NCBI GenBank assembly: GCA_001599715.1 | Contig: BCHU01000005.1 | Coordinates: 496,001-560,000, forward strand | Source of the DNA: Phaeotremella fagi | Taxonomy: Eukaryota; Basidiomycota; Tremellomycetes; Tremellales; Phaeotremellaceae | Direction of reading: 5' to 3' | Length of the DNA stretch: 64,000 nt | In this document: piece by piece, positions 22,911 to 39,383 of the stretch | Layout: the number at the start of each line of letters is the position of its first letter | Numbering within the stretch: position 1 is the first letter of the stretch | Program-made: the position numbers and the translations under genes | Notes under the pieces: generated by a model | Told to the model about the DNA's origin: nothing | Databases searched by the model: none | Seen by the model: the letters and a program-made list of their open reading frames with translations, nothing else

Positions 22911-25900
22911 TCATCGTAAAGGAGAAGTCTCAGGATCAAGTTGACTCAACAACTGTCTCAAGATCTGGACGTCCTCCGTGAAAGGCGCACCATTCGAACT
23001 TGGGACTAAACGTCCTGAATTAGCTTGTGGATCTTCCATCGCTAGCCATCTGGTAAAGTAGGTGAGTTGAAGTCGATTTTTCCATCCAGGAAAGCACAAG
23101 TAACTCACCGATCAATCTGTGATCTAAGGGATTTAGCCTTTAATCTGAAATGTGAATAAACGGCTTGTTCAACTAAACCCCGAATCAGTATTTCGTTACC
23201 AGTCCAATATCGATCATTCAACTCACATGGGAAAGGCGTTTTCCCATCACCGCCATTCTCCAAATCCTTCAATCTCTCATACAAGAATTCCTTCTCTTCA
23301 CGTTCATCTTCAATTTGTTGCCTCAAACCGTTAATCTCGTTTTCGAGTGTCCGAATCCTTTTAGTAGATTGTAGATCGATTGAAGGGGATCCTGAACCCA
23401 TTGAACCAGAATATGAATGTCCATGTCCATTAGATAAAGACGCGTTATGTCTACGTGAAGGTGTCAACGGTGTTGGTGATTGGGTATTTGTCGATGCTTC
23501 TGATAATTTCTTGATCTGATCAGACATGTCTCTACCAAGTGCGTCGTGAGATTGTTGAAGACCACGTAAGATATCAGCACGAGATCCAGTGGTAGCAGGT
23601 GAAACGATATCATTTTTCGCAAGTGTTCGTTGAAGTTCCGAGATCTCTCCTCTCAATCGATTATTCTGACCTAAAACACTTTCATGAACCTGTTCCAATC
23701 TACTCAATTCATCTCTAGTCTTGGCGTATTTGGTTTCAAGAGAATTGGTGTTGATTCGATTAGGTGAAGGAGCGAAATTAGCTTTCGACAATTGTTTCCT
23801 TGAATCCTGTAAATCTTTTTCCAAAGATGATACCCGATCCTCAGCAATTTGTCGACGTCGCCTCTCTTCCTCCAGAAGTGTCGCTGAATCTTTATCCTCA
23901 TTCGACATAGACGCTCGAGCCGTTCTAGCTTCCTTTGATTTAGAAGCTTTCAGAACGTCACGTTCACGCATCGCGTCCTCTAAATCTCCTTGTAAACGAT
24001 GTTTCTGAGCTTCCAGTCCTTTAAGCACATTATTCAATCGACTGTTCTCTCGAACTTGTTCAACCAATTGTCGATCCGTGACCTTCTTGGCCGATTCCAA
24101 TACATGAACATGTTCGACGATAGTTTTATTCTCCCTCGATCTTAATAAAGCGATTTCAGCGTCTCTAGATTTGATATCACCAGCGGCTTTAGCTAATTCT
24201 CTCTCAGCTTTCAAAGCGTTGTTTCGATGGGACGCAAGTTCAGCTTGACCATCATGAACCAATTGTTCGAAATGTTGTCGACGTTGGGTTTCTTGTTGAA
24301 GTTGATGTGATGTACTTTCCATTCTTTTCGCCCAATCAGCCTTTTCATTTTCAATGACTAAAACGGCGTCTTCTAAATCAATGAAACGGTCGTTGGCATC
24401 TTGTAATTCTTGTTCGAGATTCTATACTGATCAGCTTGGTTCCATATTTCTGCACTTACATCCCGAGCTTGAATCGTCCCTTTCAAAGCTTGCTCAGAAG
24501 AACGTAACTGTTCCCTAACCCCGGCCAACTCAGTTTCCAACTTTCGTTTACCCTGTTCAACCTCTTGAGCAGCGTTACTAGCAGCAAGCAAAGATTTCTC
24601 TTTATCCGCCAAAGATCCTTTAACAGCCGTCAATTCTCTTTCAGCAGCCGAATAACTTTGTTTCAAACCTTCAACATCGACTCGTAATTTGTTAGCGAGT
24701 GATAGAGAGTTTTCACGCTGTTCATCCAAAGCTCTTTGAAGTTGATTCACTTGGGTACGTAAACCTGCCATTTCAGTTTCACGAGATTGATCAACTTGAC
24801 GTCGTTTGGTATCCTCCGATGTTTTAGCTGCCATGAGTTGTCTCAATTCATCTAAATCTTTTTCGAGTTTCGAACGAGCACTGAGATCTTGTTGACGTTC
24901 TTTATCCCTTGTCAACATCTCTTGCGTCAAAGCGTCGATTCGAACTTGTAACGAAGATTTCGCTTTTTCGTTCTCGGCATGAACCTTGTCACTGGCGGTT
25001 CGAGCTGATTCGAGTGAGGAGATATCTTTTTCCCTACTTGAAATAGTATATTCATGTCTCTTGATTTGAGCTTGAGCTTCGTCGTACTGATCCTTGAATC
25101 GACGTAAATCCTCGTTCAAGGCTGATAATTGAGAATTACCAGATTCACTAAAAAATCAGTTTTGACGCTCAAATCTAAAACTCACGCTTTGCCTTTCTCC
25201 AACTGTAACCTTTTCTCCAACTCCGCAACGTTCATTTCAGCTCTTTCTTTAGCCCGTCTCATCCCATCCTCTTTAACCCCAACATCTCTCTTCAAACCTT
25301 CAACCTGTCTAACAAGATCCAAACGTTCCGAATCCAATTTAGACAATTTAGTCGACTGGTCCTTGGTCTCCTTGAGAAGTTCAGCCTCCCGTTTCCGCCA
25401 AGATACACCTTCCTTCTCAAGCATCGCAGCTTGTTCGACCAACTGTTCGTATTCATGTTGAACTTGATTTAATCGTTCTTGAGCTGCCGTAGCAGCTGCG
25501 ACCGCCTCTTCACGTTCTCCATCAAGTAGATCTAAATCACCTTCGAGTTCGATGATCTTTTCCAACAATTCAGCTTCCTTAGCTTTACTTCTTTCAAGAA
25601 TAGCGTCCTTCTCTCTACCAAGTTGTTGTTCAGCGGTCAAATCCAATTCAACCTTATTCTTTTCAGCTAGCAAAGTTGCTTTAACCTCCTCCAATCGAGT
25701 TTTTTCTGCTTGATCCCTCTCAGCTCTTTCTTTAGCCATAGCCAATTCAGCCTGTTTTTTGACCAATTCATCGTCTGATCTAGTGGCGGCGAGTAAAGGT
25801 CGAACTTTAACGTAGAGAGACCACCAAGGCCAATCCCTCAAAGCGATATAAACCCGAGCATTACGCTGAATAGTCTTGATAGCTTGAGATCGATTGATAA

Positions 25901-28874
25901 GTTTGTTGATCCTTCGACGAGCGATATACATTCTAGCAGAAGCTTGGAAACGTCTAAACATATCCGTCAGAAGATTGTCACGTCTCTCTTCCAATTCTGC
26001 CAGTATACCAGCTTTAAAGAAGATTTTGGTCGCTCCGATTTTGTAGAAATCTTTATCCAAATCAAGAGCTTCAGCGATTTTAGCTGCTGCTTTACGGCCA
26101 TCCATGTATCCCTTTGGGATAACACCCGGAGTCAAAACTTCGTAACGGCTTCTGAATTCAGCAAAAGAATGTCTATTTGGATAACCTAGACGAGCGATTC
26201 TGATACCCTCTAGAACACCGTTACATCGAAGTTGATCCAGTACCAGGTTAACTTCAACTTTACCTGGTTTCTTGATGGAGTTGGGAACGATACATCGAAC
26301 GAAATGAGGTTGGGTGGAAGAAAGCTGTTGCATAAGCTGTCCAAGTTGTTCTTTGTGACGTTGGCCGACTGTTCTGAAAGCACCTCTTTTGACCTTCTTC
26401 ACGACTCCAGTGTTGGCAGTGTCTTCAGCATAATCAACAAACAAACTTGCTACAGCAGGAATCTCTGACGTAGCCAATAATCGAGCAACAGCGTCATTGA
26501 TTGGATCTTTGTTCTTTTCCAACCATCCCGTGGTCTTATATTCGACATCGCCAGCATAATGCTTAACAATGAAACCTTGACCGAAGCGAGTTGATTTGAA
26601 TTTGGATGAACCTTGATGAGTTGGACTGGCACCTTTTGGTGTTTCCCATAGTGCCTCGACCTTTTCGGTGAACGTTAAATCAGTTGCTCGAGGCATGATA
26701 CATTCTTCGTCGAGACATGAAAGGATACCGATTGGCATTGATGATTCGATAAGCTCGATCGTCGGTTGAAGATCCAATCCAAAGTTGACGTAATCCCATT
26801 CGATACCTTCACGAGCGTACTCTTCTTGCTCAAGGGTGAACATGTGGAAGTTGAAGAACTGTAGGTTAGCATGTCATTTCGAGTCGATTGCTTACTTGTT
26901 GCTATATGGGGCGTCAGGTATGTCTAGATTGTAGGAAACGAGCTTACCAGTTTTTCATTCGTAAAATTGATCAACAACTGTTCGTAACTATTCTCAACTG
27001 GACAAATATCAGAAATCATATACGTATACCAACATACCAAAAATTTCAAACCCAGCAATATCCAAAACTCCAATCGACAACCTACACAGTAGATTAGTTC
27101 CTTCCACCATGATGAGGGATTAACCTACGCTTTCGGACTAGGTCTATCAATAGCTTTATTGATTCTATCCACCAAATTCCCAAAAGTCTTTTCATAAAGG
27201 TATTTACACAACGCCGCCAGTTCATCCTCAGCCTGTTTCTTACTTCGAGCCTGAGTAACCCATTCACGTCCAGCTTTAACTTTAGGTCTCAAAACGGCCT
27301 TTGTGAATTCCCCAACATCTATGCCTAACAGATGACAAATCTTCTCAGCGACTGATTGAGATGTTGGTGGTAGGAAAGCTTGATCTGATCTATCACCTGT
27401 TAGAACGAGGTTACCGATTTGTAGGATTATCGCTGGTATACGGAACAACTCTATTTGTTCTGGTTGGTTGAAGCCTACTACTTCCAGAGCTGATTTCAGG
27501 ATTCTCCATTCGGCTAGGTCATCAACTCCATCGATTTGTAACCTTGTCTTCTTCAAGAAATCATAGCTCCCAGCATCCCCGTCAAGTAACAAGGGACCTG
27601 AAGGTGTTATTTTCCCCTCTCACACTTCAAACTCCAAAACTTACCACTAAGACCAGCTTCTTTGGCACCCTTCAATAACTGATAGAAAACATGAAAACTC
27701 CTCTCCCCTTCAGCTCTCGCCGTCACTCTACTTTTCTCCAAGAGATACCAATCAATATTAGCTCCAGCAATAGCCCCAGTTGGTGAAAAGAAGATTCTAA
27801 TGAATTTACCAAATCTACTTGAATTGTTGTTTCTTGCCGTCTGTGCATTTCCGAAGGCTTCCAAAATGGGATTGGCTTGTAGGATCTGTTGTTCAAGTAA
27901 TCCTAAAGATGGATTTGATGTCGATGGACCACCGATCTCTTCAGCATCTTTACCTTTGAAACTTGATGATCTGGGAAGACCTGTTGATGGTGCTGTAGAC
28001 ATTGAACCCGAACGTGTAAGAGAGGATGAGGGTTCATTGGCAGTCGTTGCGATAGCCGCTAGATACTGAATGACTTTCTTGGTGTTTTCAGTTTTACCTG
28101 CACCAGATTCACCGCTTTGAAGAAGTTAGCTAAAAACTGATGTTTCTGTGAGGTTGACCTACGTGATAAGGATACTCTGACTCTCTCTCTCGTCACCAAT
28201 CTGCTGCCAAGCTCTTTCTGCTATTGCGAATATATGGGGTGGATTCTCTTCCCTCCTCTTGGTTCTATATTGAGCGACGATGTTTGGTGTATATATAGGT
28301 AATTGGGTATAAGGGTTGAGTGATATCAAGAAAAGTCCTGAATAGGTCTAGAAGATGTGTCAATAGCTGATAAATGGTCTAAATATTAGCTACCTACATA
28401 GATTTGTCCACTGCCATATCTCATCCTCAGATCATTCACTACACTAGCTTCATTAAGATGAGTTAATTCTGCAATATCCTCAACACCATCGAATTGAGGT
28501 GGATTCATGGGCGATAACATGTACAGGGGAAGTTTCCGTATCTCTCCAGTAGTAGTTACTACCACTTCTGCTATCGTTTCTGTCGAGTTATCATCTCCTG
28601 ATTGTGATTTGATCCAACCAGGTAAAAATCCTTCATCCTTGTCGGGAATCCACATTCGTCTGTTTGGGAATGGTGTGTGGGATGATGAATGATCGCAAAG
28701 ACGGGTAGGTGAAGGAGATTTAAATTTGATAAAATGGGTTAGACAGTTCTTGGTCAATATAATTTTCGTCAATGGGACATCAGAGACTTACCGTTTCTCG
28801 TTGAACTCTGCTTGCGCAGCTGCGTTGATGGTAGCATCTTTGTTTGTACGTCCCAGTAGTTTAGTGGGATCCAT
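22911..28874 (-). CDS. conventional myosin (class II) heavy chain
   Basis: Actin motor of the cytokinetic ring, comparable to budding yeast Myo1 and fission yeast Myo2. The N-terminus is [20 protein letters not shown], followed by [14 protein letters not shown] (SH3-like). The motor shows the P-loop [14 protein letters not shown] near 28100, the switch I stretch [21 protein letters not shown] with [16 protein letters not shown], and [20 protein letters not shown] (converter side). After [21 protein letters not shown] comes [14 protein letters not shown], diagnostic of class II just after the light-chain site. The rest, from about 25800 to 22911, is a long coiled-coil tail of EELKKR-type heptads with a Ser-rich break near 23420-23500. 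At least nine introns. It ends DPETSPLR. The promoter is shared with DHH1. Confidence 0.94.
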
Positions 28875-29703
28875 GACGGTAAGTAGGTCTAGTTATGACC
28901 TTGAATTTCGTTGACGCAGTTGCAAGTGGAGATAAAGTATGAATGTCGGTAGAATTGGAAAGGGGTGATAGGTGGCGTTGAATGATAGACAGGAGGTGGA
29001 CTTGTCGAAGGTGACTGGATGATAGTACTGCGAGGGGAAGTGTAAGCTGAGAGATGGAGGTGAGCCACTTGGATAGGTATATGATGTTACTGTATCTCCA
29101 TGTATGTTGTTGGGGAGAGTTAATGTTGTAAATGCTGTAGGTTGATTTTGATGTTGTTGTTGATCTTTAGGTTTAGCTCAAACGCGAACTGAGCTCAGCT
29201 TACGTGGGTGGGTTATTTAAAATCGAAAAAGAAATCAACCCACGTGGTGGGGGTAGGCGTTAGACCAGTGCCACATTGCCGGTATTTCGGTAATAAGCCA
29301 ACCTCCTCCTCTACACCACAACTACTGTTCATCTTTCTGTTATATATACAAATCAAACAGCAATTAAACAACACTCACCACCTAACCCCATCTCATAACA
29401 ACAAAATCATCCCCCAACTCAAGTCAAGTCTTAGTCAAATCACTCCACAGACAGAACGGTAATCAATCTGTTTCATCAGACCCTTCTCTCATCAGCTCCG
29501 ACCTAGTCAATTCTCAACTCATTGTTCTGATTTTGGCCCAAGTCCACGTATCAACGTTCTTGGCAGAGTTGTAGACATCAAATATCAATAGTCTATTCTC
29601 AAAGGTCGAACTTAACATCTTATAACTTCATCTCTGCATTGACCACCTTCTCAATCCCTACAACCTCCTAGTCCTCCTCATCAATCAACCTTCCCTTACT
29701 ACC
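28875..29703. promoter_or_regulatory. divergent promoter and leaders between myosin II and DHH1
   Basis: These 829 bases separate two start codons. They contain CACGTG at 29241-29246 within CCCACGTGG, a TATATATA-like stretch at about 29340-29347, and a long CT/CA-rich leader on the DHH1 side (29350-29700). GGTAATCA near 29458 could be the donor of a leader intron. The short frames here do not look like proteins. Confidence 0.5.
29241..29246. promoter_or_regulatory. CACGTG site upstream of DHH1
   Basis: CACGTG in the context CCCACGTGGTGG, about 460 bases upstream of the DHH1 start and 370 upstream of the myosin start. Candidate bHLH site by motif only. Confidence 0.35.
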
Positions 29704-31679
<1,976 letters not shown>

Positions 31680-32580
31680 AGAAAAAGAGGGGGATTCGGA
31701 GAGGAGAGGGGAAGGGGAAGGGAAGAAGTATCTATCAGAAGTTTATTGGAGAATAAGGAAAACCTGAGGAATTGGATGATCTGAGGGAAAGAGCGCTAGA
31801 GGGCAAGTGAGAAGTGGGAACGGGATTCAACTCCCAATGAACGAAGGGGATGTTCTGGAAAGGTTCATTGATATATGTTTCGATTTGATTTGATCTTTAT
31901 TGGTATCTCGTTAGATCTGTTAGTTTGATCAAGGGGATTATGCATATTATCCTTTTCAGCTGTGGTGGTGGTGGTGGGTTGATGCAAGAAATGATTTGAA
32001 TGGCGTGCCACTTAGAGTTGACTGACTAACCTGACTGTGAATAGATCTGGGGATAACGCGGGGGGATGCTGAATGTGGTAACAGGTAAGGTATCTAAGAG
32101 AGACAATGGATTGTCTTTTGATTATTACTTTACATCTCACTTGGGATTGTTATATACGTAGTAGTTAAATCAATAGAACATCCATATCTTGATTCACATC
32201 AATCAAAGCCAATATCCCCTTTCACGAAAATAGCTCCAGCTCTGAGTCAACAGTCAACTCGACTCAGGCGTTTTGTTCGCAGATCAATCCATTGATCCAG
32301 TTTCATCAAGTAAGTACCAACCAATTCACTCAACCCAGACCCATCGTGGGAAACGGAAACGCGCCCAATCAGCTGATTGATACTAGTCTTCTTGATAACA
32401 AAAGATCAACGGGTCCTCTATCACCATCCTCCTTTCATCTCATAAATCTGGTTCTTGGTCATTCGGATTTCTTGGGTCGTCATTTGGTATATTTCATTCA
32501 AAGGATCTTATCATTGTAATTCAATAAAAACCTATTGAACCTCTTCGCCACCAAAATCGAATCATCCGTTCAAACTTATC
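31680..32580. other. intergenic region between DHH1 and the CCCH gene
   Basis: About 900 bases between a + stop and the next + start. It should hold the DHH1 3' UTR (purine-rich at 31680-31850) and the promoter and leader of the zinc-finger gene. AAGTAAGTACC near 32310 followed by CT-rich DNA could be a leader intron. Short frames are not convincing. No repeat or RNA gene was recognised. Confidence 0.5.
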
Positions 32581-34606
32581 ATGTCAATCCCAATCCCAAC
32601 AGATCCAATCCCAAATCCATCATCCCAAGATCCAGGTGTATCCAAATCCATCTCAATGTCAATGTCTAACGGTGATAACTGGAGAGACAGGGACAGGGAG
32701 AACAAATCAGAGAATCAGACTGGGAATGGTAAATCCACGAAGAACGGTCCTGAGAAGACGATTGGGGGGTTTGGATTTGAGAAGAGGGAGATTAGGGGGT
32801 TGGGGGTTGGGGGTTCTGTACCCTCGGGAGTTAGTGTTGGGAAGGATAAGGATAAAGATAAAGATAAAGATGTTGATGGGAAGGGTGGGTTTTTTTGTGA
32901 TTAAATGTTGCATTTACGAATAAACTGATTGATTGATTTAGCGGCACTCTCTCACGTCCCTTGTAGATTCTTTAAAGCTGGGACTTGTACTGCTGGAGCT
33001 AGTTGTCCTTTCTCACATAGTGCTCCTGAACGTAAGCTAGTTTCCACCTTTGATATAATAGAATTAGCTGATCGTCTGGTGGTTAGCTGGGAAAAAGGAA
33101 ATTTGTCAATGGTACTTGAAAGGGAATTGTAAATTTGGACATAAATGTGAGTTTCTGACAGGTAGTGCACATGGATATTTTCACTTACGCACCCTAGGTG
33201 CCCTCGCCCACGTCAACCCAGGTGAACCACTATCAATGGATCGCAAGAATAAACGTGAAGCTCAAAAGGAACTACGTGAAAAATCAGAAATCTCATCCTC
33301 ATCACCACGTATCAAACGAGACGCTTCAGACGAAGTCTCTTCACCTGTACCCATCAAATCAGCTATTTCAAGTTCTATTCAAAGCCAAAATCAAATCCCG
33401 ATTCAATCACCACCGTCTCGTCTACAAAGTGCTTCTTCACCTATGAGGGAACCTTATGGACCACCAACTGGAATTGCAGGTTCGCCATCAACCGGATTCG
33501 GACTTGCTAGAACACCTATTTCAGGATTTGCTTCGTCACCAAGTCGACCTTCACCTTTATCAGCATCTTTTTCAGGTAGGAATTCGGTTCCCGGTCCGCT
33601 TTCACTTAAATCTCATCCGACTACTTCGATCCATTCTCCACTACGACCTTCACTTCATTCAGGTTCGGTTTCAGCTTTTTCAAGTAGTTTATCACATTCT
33701 CATACTCATTCACCTTTGAACGTTAACAATCGAATCGAGAGACCTATCTCGGCATCCTACGTGGATCCAATAAGGAATATCTGGGCTCGACATGAATCAG
33801 CTGAAGAAGTTCTTAGTCCACGTAAACCGATTTCAAATGTTATCAGTTCAACCAAGGATTATTTGAATAATCAAGGTGATGAAGATGATGAAGAACATGG
33901 AGAAGATTTCTTGCCATCGTCGTTGAACGAATTGTTAACTCCTTTAGAGAGAGCTAGAAGGATTAGAAGGGAATCACAAGAATCATATTCGAGTTCACCT
34001 TCACGAGCTGCTTTCATTGCTTCACATCAGAACAATAACAATAATTTACAGCAACCGTGGAATTCGGAACGATTGGCTCAATCGGCTAGTGCGACTTTAG
34101 GTCCTGGTAGTGGTTTCTTACAAGGACTTTGGTCAGCTGAAGGTGAAGATGCACGTAAAGGTAATCACAACAACAGCAATAATCCGACTTCAGATCCAGA
34201 ACTCGCATTCAATTTATCACCAGTTTCACCGGTTCTACCAACAAGTGCCAGACAATCTTTACTCACTCAACAACGGATTCCACAAGTTGGTTTCAACAGC
34301 AACACCAACGTTAACGTCAACGTCAACAATGTGATTCCAGATACATCTTATATAATCAGAGATCCAGTTTCAGCAGCTTCGCCAACTGCAGCCAGAGTTT
34401 TATTGGAACATGCCCCAGGTCAATCTTTACCTCAAGGTTTAGCTGCTGGTCTATCTAGATTGCATCTAAGAGGTCCGACTAATCTTGGTATGGCTGTGGG
34501 AGTGGGATCGAATCATTTAAGTGGGAACGTTACGCCTAGCGAGAACGGGGAGAAGAAAGATGAGAATGACGATGATGAAGGTCATTTGTTCGAGATGGAT
34601 GGGTAG
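32581..34606 (+). CDS. tandem CCCH zinc-finger RNA-binding protein
   Basis: Predicted RNA-binding regulator with two CCCH fingers near the N-terminus. Finger 1 is CRFFKAGTCTAGASCPFSH and finger 2 is CQWYLKGNCKFGHKCALAH, both C-x7-C-x5-C-x3-H. Each finger is interrupted or bordered by short introns at 32895-32940, 33031-33084 and 33148-33199. The N-terminus is polar and contains a KD repeat (KDKDKDKDKD). About 450 residues of Ser/Pro/Asn-rich, probably disordered sequence follow the fingers, with PS-rich segments, and the end is acidic (DENDDDEGHLFEMDG). The finger pair resembles fungal Lee1/Cps3-like proteins; the orthologue and the RNA targets are unknown. It lies next to the DHH1 gene, another mRNA regulator, but the genes are separate units. 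Confidence 0.85.
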
Positions 34607-34887
34607 TCGAAAATTGGGTTTTCCATCGGATGTTTTTAGTTTGTTGGGTTTTTGAAAGAATTTTCTTGAGGATGGTTGTGGTTATGGATGACTGTTCTTT
34701 ATTGTTAATAGGTAATCTTAAATAATGTACAAATACAAAAGCAAATGCAAATCAATACAACTACGAGCGGTGCATTTTCGGAAAACAACATGGGCCCCAC
34801 TAACTGACTGAACTTTAACAATAACATACACCTCCTCCATCCAATTCATCCTTCCAAACAAATCTAACCACCGTTAAATCAAGGACA

Positions 34888-37800
34888 ATGCCAGCAAGTC
34901 TTTATCTCTGTCATCAACCCAGAGCGTTTTTCTTAGTGACCTCGACTCATGCTTTGATATTTCGTCAACCCGATGAAAAGGAGAGTAAAGGTTCTAAAAG
35001 TGTGGTGGTAGCTGAATTCATCCCTGTTGAGGAGGTTGATATGAGGGGATTGGTTCTAGCTAGTCGATCGAGGAATGTTGATGGTGTACTGGGATTGACT
35101 AGTGTTCTTAGTGGTCAGTCTTATCCAAAACGAAGTTGAATTATCTGACTGATTTCACTTCTTCAGATCGATCACCTATACCTGAAATCTTTCTTCTTGT
35201 CGTATCAACTTCCATCACTTTATCCCCATTAATCCCTTCGACCAGTCAACGACCCTCAAAAGTGACCTCAGTAGAATTCCATTCTCTCTCAAGTTCATTC
35301 TGGGATTCACCCTCTCTCTTCCCTTCAAACGATTACCCATCGTTCGAAGATGATTTCTATGAAGACCGATTCAATTCACTCAACACCACCACCACCAACA
35401 CCGGTCACCCGACTTCATCAGGATACAATTCACCCTCTTCTCAATCGCAATCTCAAAATTCTTTGGCAGGGATCGAACATCCTTGTAACGGGATGAAGAA
35501 ATATTTGGAGAGTGGGAGTTTCTTTTTCGCCGAGGATTGTAAATGGGATATCTCTTCTCGGATGGGTGAATCCAATTGGATCCAATCTGAGAAAAACAAA
35601 ACCAATCCTTCTTCTTCTTCTTCGCCATTAGAAACTTTCGATGAAAGATTCATTTGGAACACGACGTTGTTGAAACCATTATTGGAATTTCGTCATGGTC
35701 TAACAATGGATTTAAAGAAGAGTCTAGACGATCAAGCATTTTTGTTACCAGTCATTCAAGGTTTTATAGGCTCTCTACCATTGGCGTTACCTTCTGGATA
35801 CTCTGATGGAACCTCTTCAAATGAATTAGCTGCTTTGGGTCTGATAAGTCGGTTAAGTTGGAAAAGAGCTGGTGTGAGATATAGATCTAGAGGGGTAGAT
35901 GATGATGGGAACGTCGCTAATTTCGTCGAAACTGAAACTATACTTTCTGTCGGTGGGGTTTGTTATAGTTATGCTGAAGTTAGAGGGAGTGTACCGTTAT
36001 TCTGGAGTCAACCTGAATCAGGTTTTCAGACTTTACAACAGAAAGTTCAATTGACTAGGGTAAGTCTATATCGTTCTGTTTAATTGGATCAGTCTCTAAT
36101 CAAACATCAACCCATAGCCACCAGAAGCGACTCAACCAGCATTCGACAAACATTTCCTAGATCTTTTGGAACACTATCAAGCAGTCCACGCGATCAATCT
36201 TCTAGGTCAAAAAGACGCTGAATCAATGCTATCAGAATCATACAGTCAACACCTGAAAACCCTCAAAAGGACTATCGAACGATCACCAACTCAAGATTTG
36301 ACTTCACAACAGAAAGATACTTATGGTACCGTACTTTCCACGATACTTTCTTTGACACCTTATGATTTCCATGCGGCGCTACGAAGTGGTGGTCATGAAT
36401 CTGTTAGATTCGATTTTGAGAATCGTTTGATTGGCGTTATGGATTCTATGGAGGATTTCGGTTGGACGGCTATTGACGCTTCTACTGGTCAGATTGTTGA
36501 GAAGCAGTTGGGTGTTTTTAGAGTCAATTGTTTAGATTGGTGAGTGGTTTGATTCGTGAAAGGAATGTTCAGCTAATCGATTCTTCACCAACCATTCCAT
36601 CCAATCTCTCATGTTAATTAACCTGAACCCATCTCACTCTCCAGTCTCGATAGAACAAACTACGTCCAAGACGTAATCTCTTCCATCACTTTATCAAGAT
36701 TCCTCAAATCAATAAACTCCCCTCTCCTAAACAGTCCAACTCTCTGGTCAGCCCATCGAGAACTCTGGGCAGACAACGGTGATAGATTAAGTAAGATTTA
36801 CGCTGGTACCGGTGCACTTAATACCAGTGCTACTAGAAGTGGGAAGAAGACTTTTGCTGGTTTGATCAGTGACGCTACTAAAAGTGTTGGACGGTTGGTT
36901 ATTTCTTTCATCTTTGGGGTTGGAGCTGATTGTGTGGGTTTAGGGCTTATGTGAACAATTTCCAGGATAAGGGGAAACAAACGGCTATCGATATGTTATT
37001 GGTGTGTCATGTTCTTCGTTCATCTTGAAGATGTAACTGATGAAGACAAGGGAATGATGGCCGGTCAACGTCCCGTTGTACTTTTCGATCCTATAGGGGA
37101 TACGGTACAAACAGCATTAAATTCTAGGTAAATTTACTTCCCTCATTTCTATCTTGACATTGATATGAAAACTCATTTTGGCTTAGGATCAACGAATTCT
37201 CTTCTACTCGAAATATAACGATTTTCTCGGGGACTTGGAACCTTAACGGGAAGGTGGGTTTGACTTACAGTTCGAGCTGATAAGCGTTAGGCGCCGAGTG
37301 AAGCTCTGGATTCATGGTTATTCCCACCGAGTGAGTTTAAATGATACGATAGCGAAATGATCAATCTGACTGTTTAAAAGATTCTTCCGAGTAAGTTATT
37401 GCTATGATCGTGCGAATTTAGGTTAACCAAAACTAGACCCGATATATACGCTATAGCTTTCCAAGAAATTGTTGAACTTACTGCTCAACAGATATTGCAG
37501 ACTGATCCTGCGAAACGGTGAGTCCTGGACTTGTCAGATGTGATTTCTGGGCTAACTCGAACAGTCGAATGTGGGAATCATATATCAAAGATACATTTGC
37601 TCAGAGAAAAAGTAAAACGTCGGATTATCTTTTGTTGCGTAGCGAACAGGTCAGTAAAGTGATGTTGAGATTGTTGGGTATCTGCTGATAAACATAAACA
37701 GCTCGTTGGAACAGCTCTTATCGTAATGATTAAAGCAAGTCTGGCATCATCAATAAGGAATGTTGAAACAGCAACAAAGAAGGTACATTCCATCCAACCA

Positions 37801-39383
37801 TACCCCCCGTTTTACTAACACTGAAAACTTAAAGACCGGCTTACAAGGTCTAAGTGGTAACAAAGGAGGAGTTGGGATCAGATTGGACATATTCGATAAT
37901 TCTCTTTGTCTGATGACTTGTCATCTTGCCGCGGGACATGGGAATGTTACAGAGCGGAACGCGGATTATAGAACTATTTCTCAAGGTTTGAAATTCTTAC
38001 GAGGCAAAGTTATCGATGATCATGAGTGAGTAAATCCGTCGCTTCTTTTTGAAGTAAAGGTTAATTGTTATTTTAGTATCGTGATTTGGGGTGCTGATTT
38101 CGTAAGTGGATTCAAAAATCTGTTTGTTTTTCACATCTGACTGAGATAGAATTATCGAATCGGATTACCTAATCTTGATGTGAGGAGTCTGGCGGCTGAA
38201 CATCAGTTAGACGATTTATTCGCATCGGATCAATTGGTACATGCCATGGGTGATGGTGAAGTCTTTGTTGGATATGAAGAAGGACCCATCACGTTCTTGT
38301 GAGCTTCATCCTTTTCATTTAGTCAAGTAGCTTACTTGCCGTCTAGACCGACGTACAAATAGTATGTCCATTATTGTTTGACATTATGAAATTTGATTCT
38401 AACGAGAGTAGTGATAATGGTTCTGATGAATATGATACGAGTGAAAAACAACGGATACCAGCTTGGACTGATCGGATTTTGTTCAAGGGATCTCCAGTGC
38501 GTGATTCGATAAGTGGTTTCTGTATCTATTGACTGATCTTGTTTTCAGCTTCGATTGAAGGATTATAACAGAGCCGAACTATATTTATCAGATCATCGAC
38601 CAGTGTACGCTATTTTTGACGCAACGATCAGAGAAGTTGATCAAATCAAGAAAGACTCTATTACCAAAGAACTCATGAAATCCATTCGTCAACAGTCGAA
38701 TGGAACTTCTTTGATTGACAACGTGAACGGGAATGGCTTCGTCAAGACTAGAGACAAAAATGGGATCGTGTCGATCACAAACAAGATGACTTCGGGTGAG
38801 TGAGTTTGGTTGAATCATCAACTGATGGATATTTGAAGCTTCCATATCGCCTTCTTTCTCACCTATTTTGAAACCTTACGTTCCTCGACAGATGACACCT
38901 AAATTACCTCCTCGACCGAACGCACCCCCATCCCGTGGGATAACACCCACGTCAGCTCCAATCGCAAAGAATGGAAGTAAAGCAAAACCATCACCACCAC
39001 CCATTCCATCCAGACAATCGATCACCTCCTCACCATCGATAACACCAGAAACGACTGGCGATTTCGTCGTTATCCCATCCATCAAAAGACCAGCTCCAGC
39101 ACCACCTCTACCAATCCGACTTGTGTCTCCACCTTCCAAACAGAATTCTTTGGATATCGATTCATCCCCACCGGCTGGTTTGGCTTCTCCAGTGGTTCCT
39201 GATGTGGTGTTTAGACCGGTTGTGGAGAGGAAGGGTTCGTCGACCTCGGCCTCTGGGTTGGTAGGGAAATTGGTTGGTCAGTTTGAAAAAGATGGTAGTG
39301 GGGAGGTTAGGAAGGGTCCACCGCCTTTACCTGTTAAACCTGATAGATTGAGGAGTATGAGTGTGGGGGAGAATAAGAAATAG
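34888..39383 (+). CDS. synaptojanin-type phosphoinositide phosphatase (SAC1 plus 5-phosphatase)
   Basis: Two-domain enzyme comparable to yeast Inp51/52/53, dephosphorylating PI(4,5)P2 and other phosphoinositides during endocytosis. The Sac domain runs from [17 protein letters not shown] to the catalytic CX5R loop [16 protein letters not shown] near 36530-36670; the intron at 36541-36640 lies inside this motif. [18 protein letters not shown] is also typical. The inositol 5-phosphatase domain starts at [12 protein letters not shown] (37210) and shows [79 protein letters not shown] and [12 protein letters not shown], the full set of catalytic motifs. The C-terminus (38868-39383) is proline-rich with PPLPVKP, suited to SH3 binding. 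More than ten introns. Confidence 0.93.
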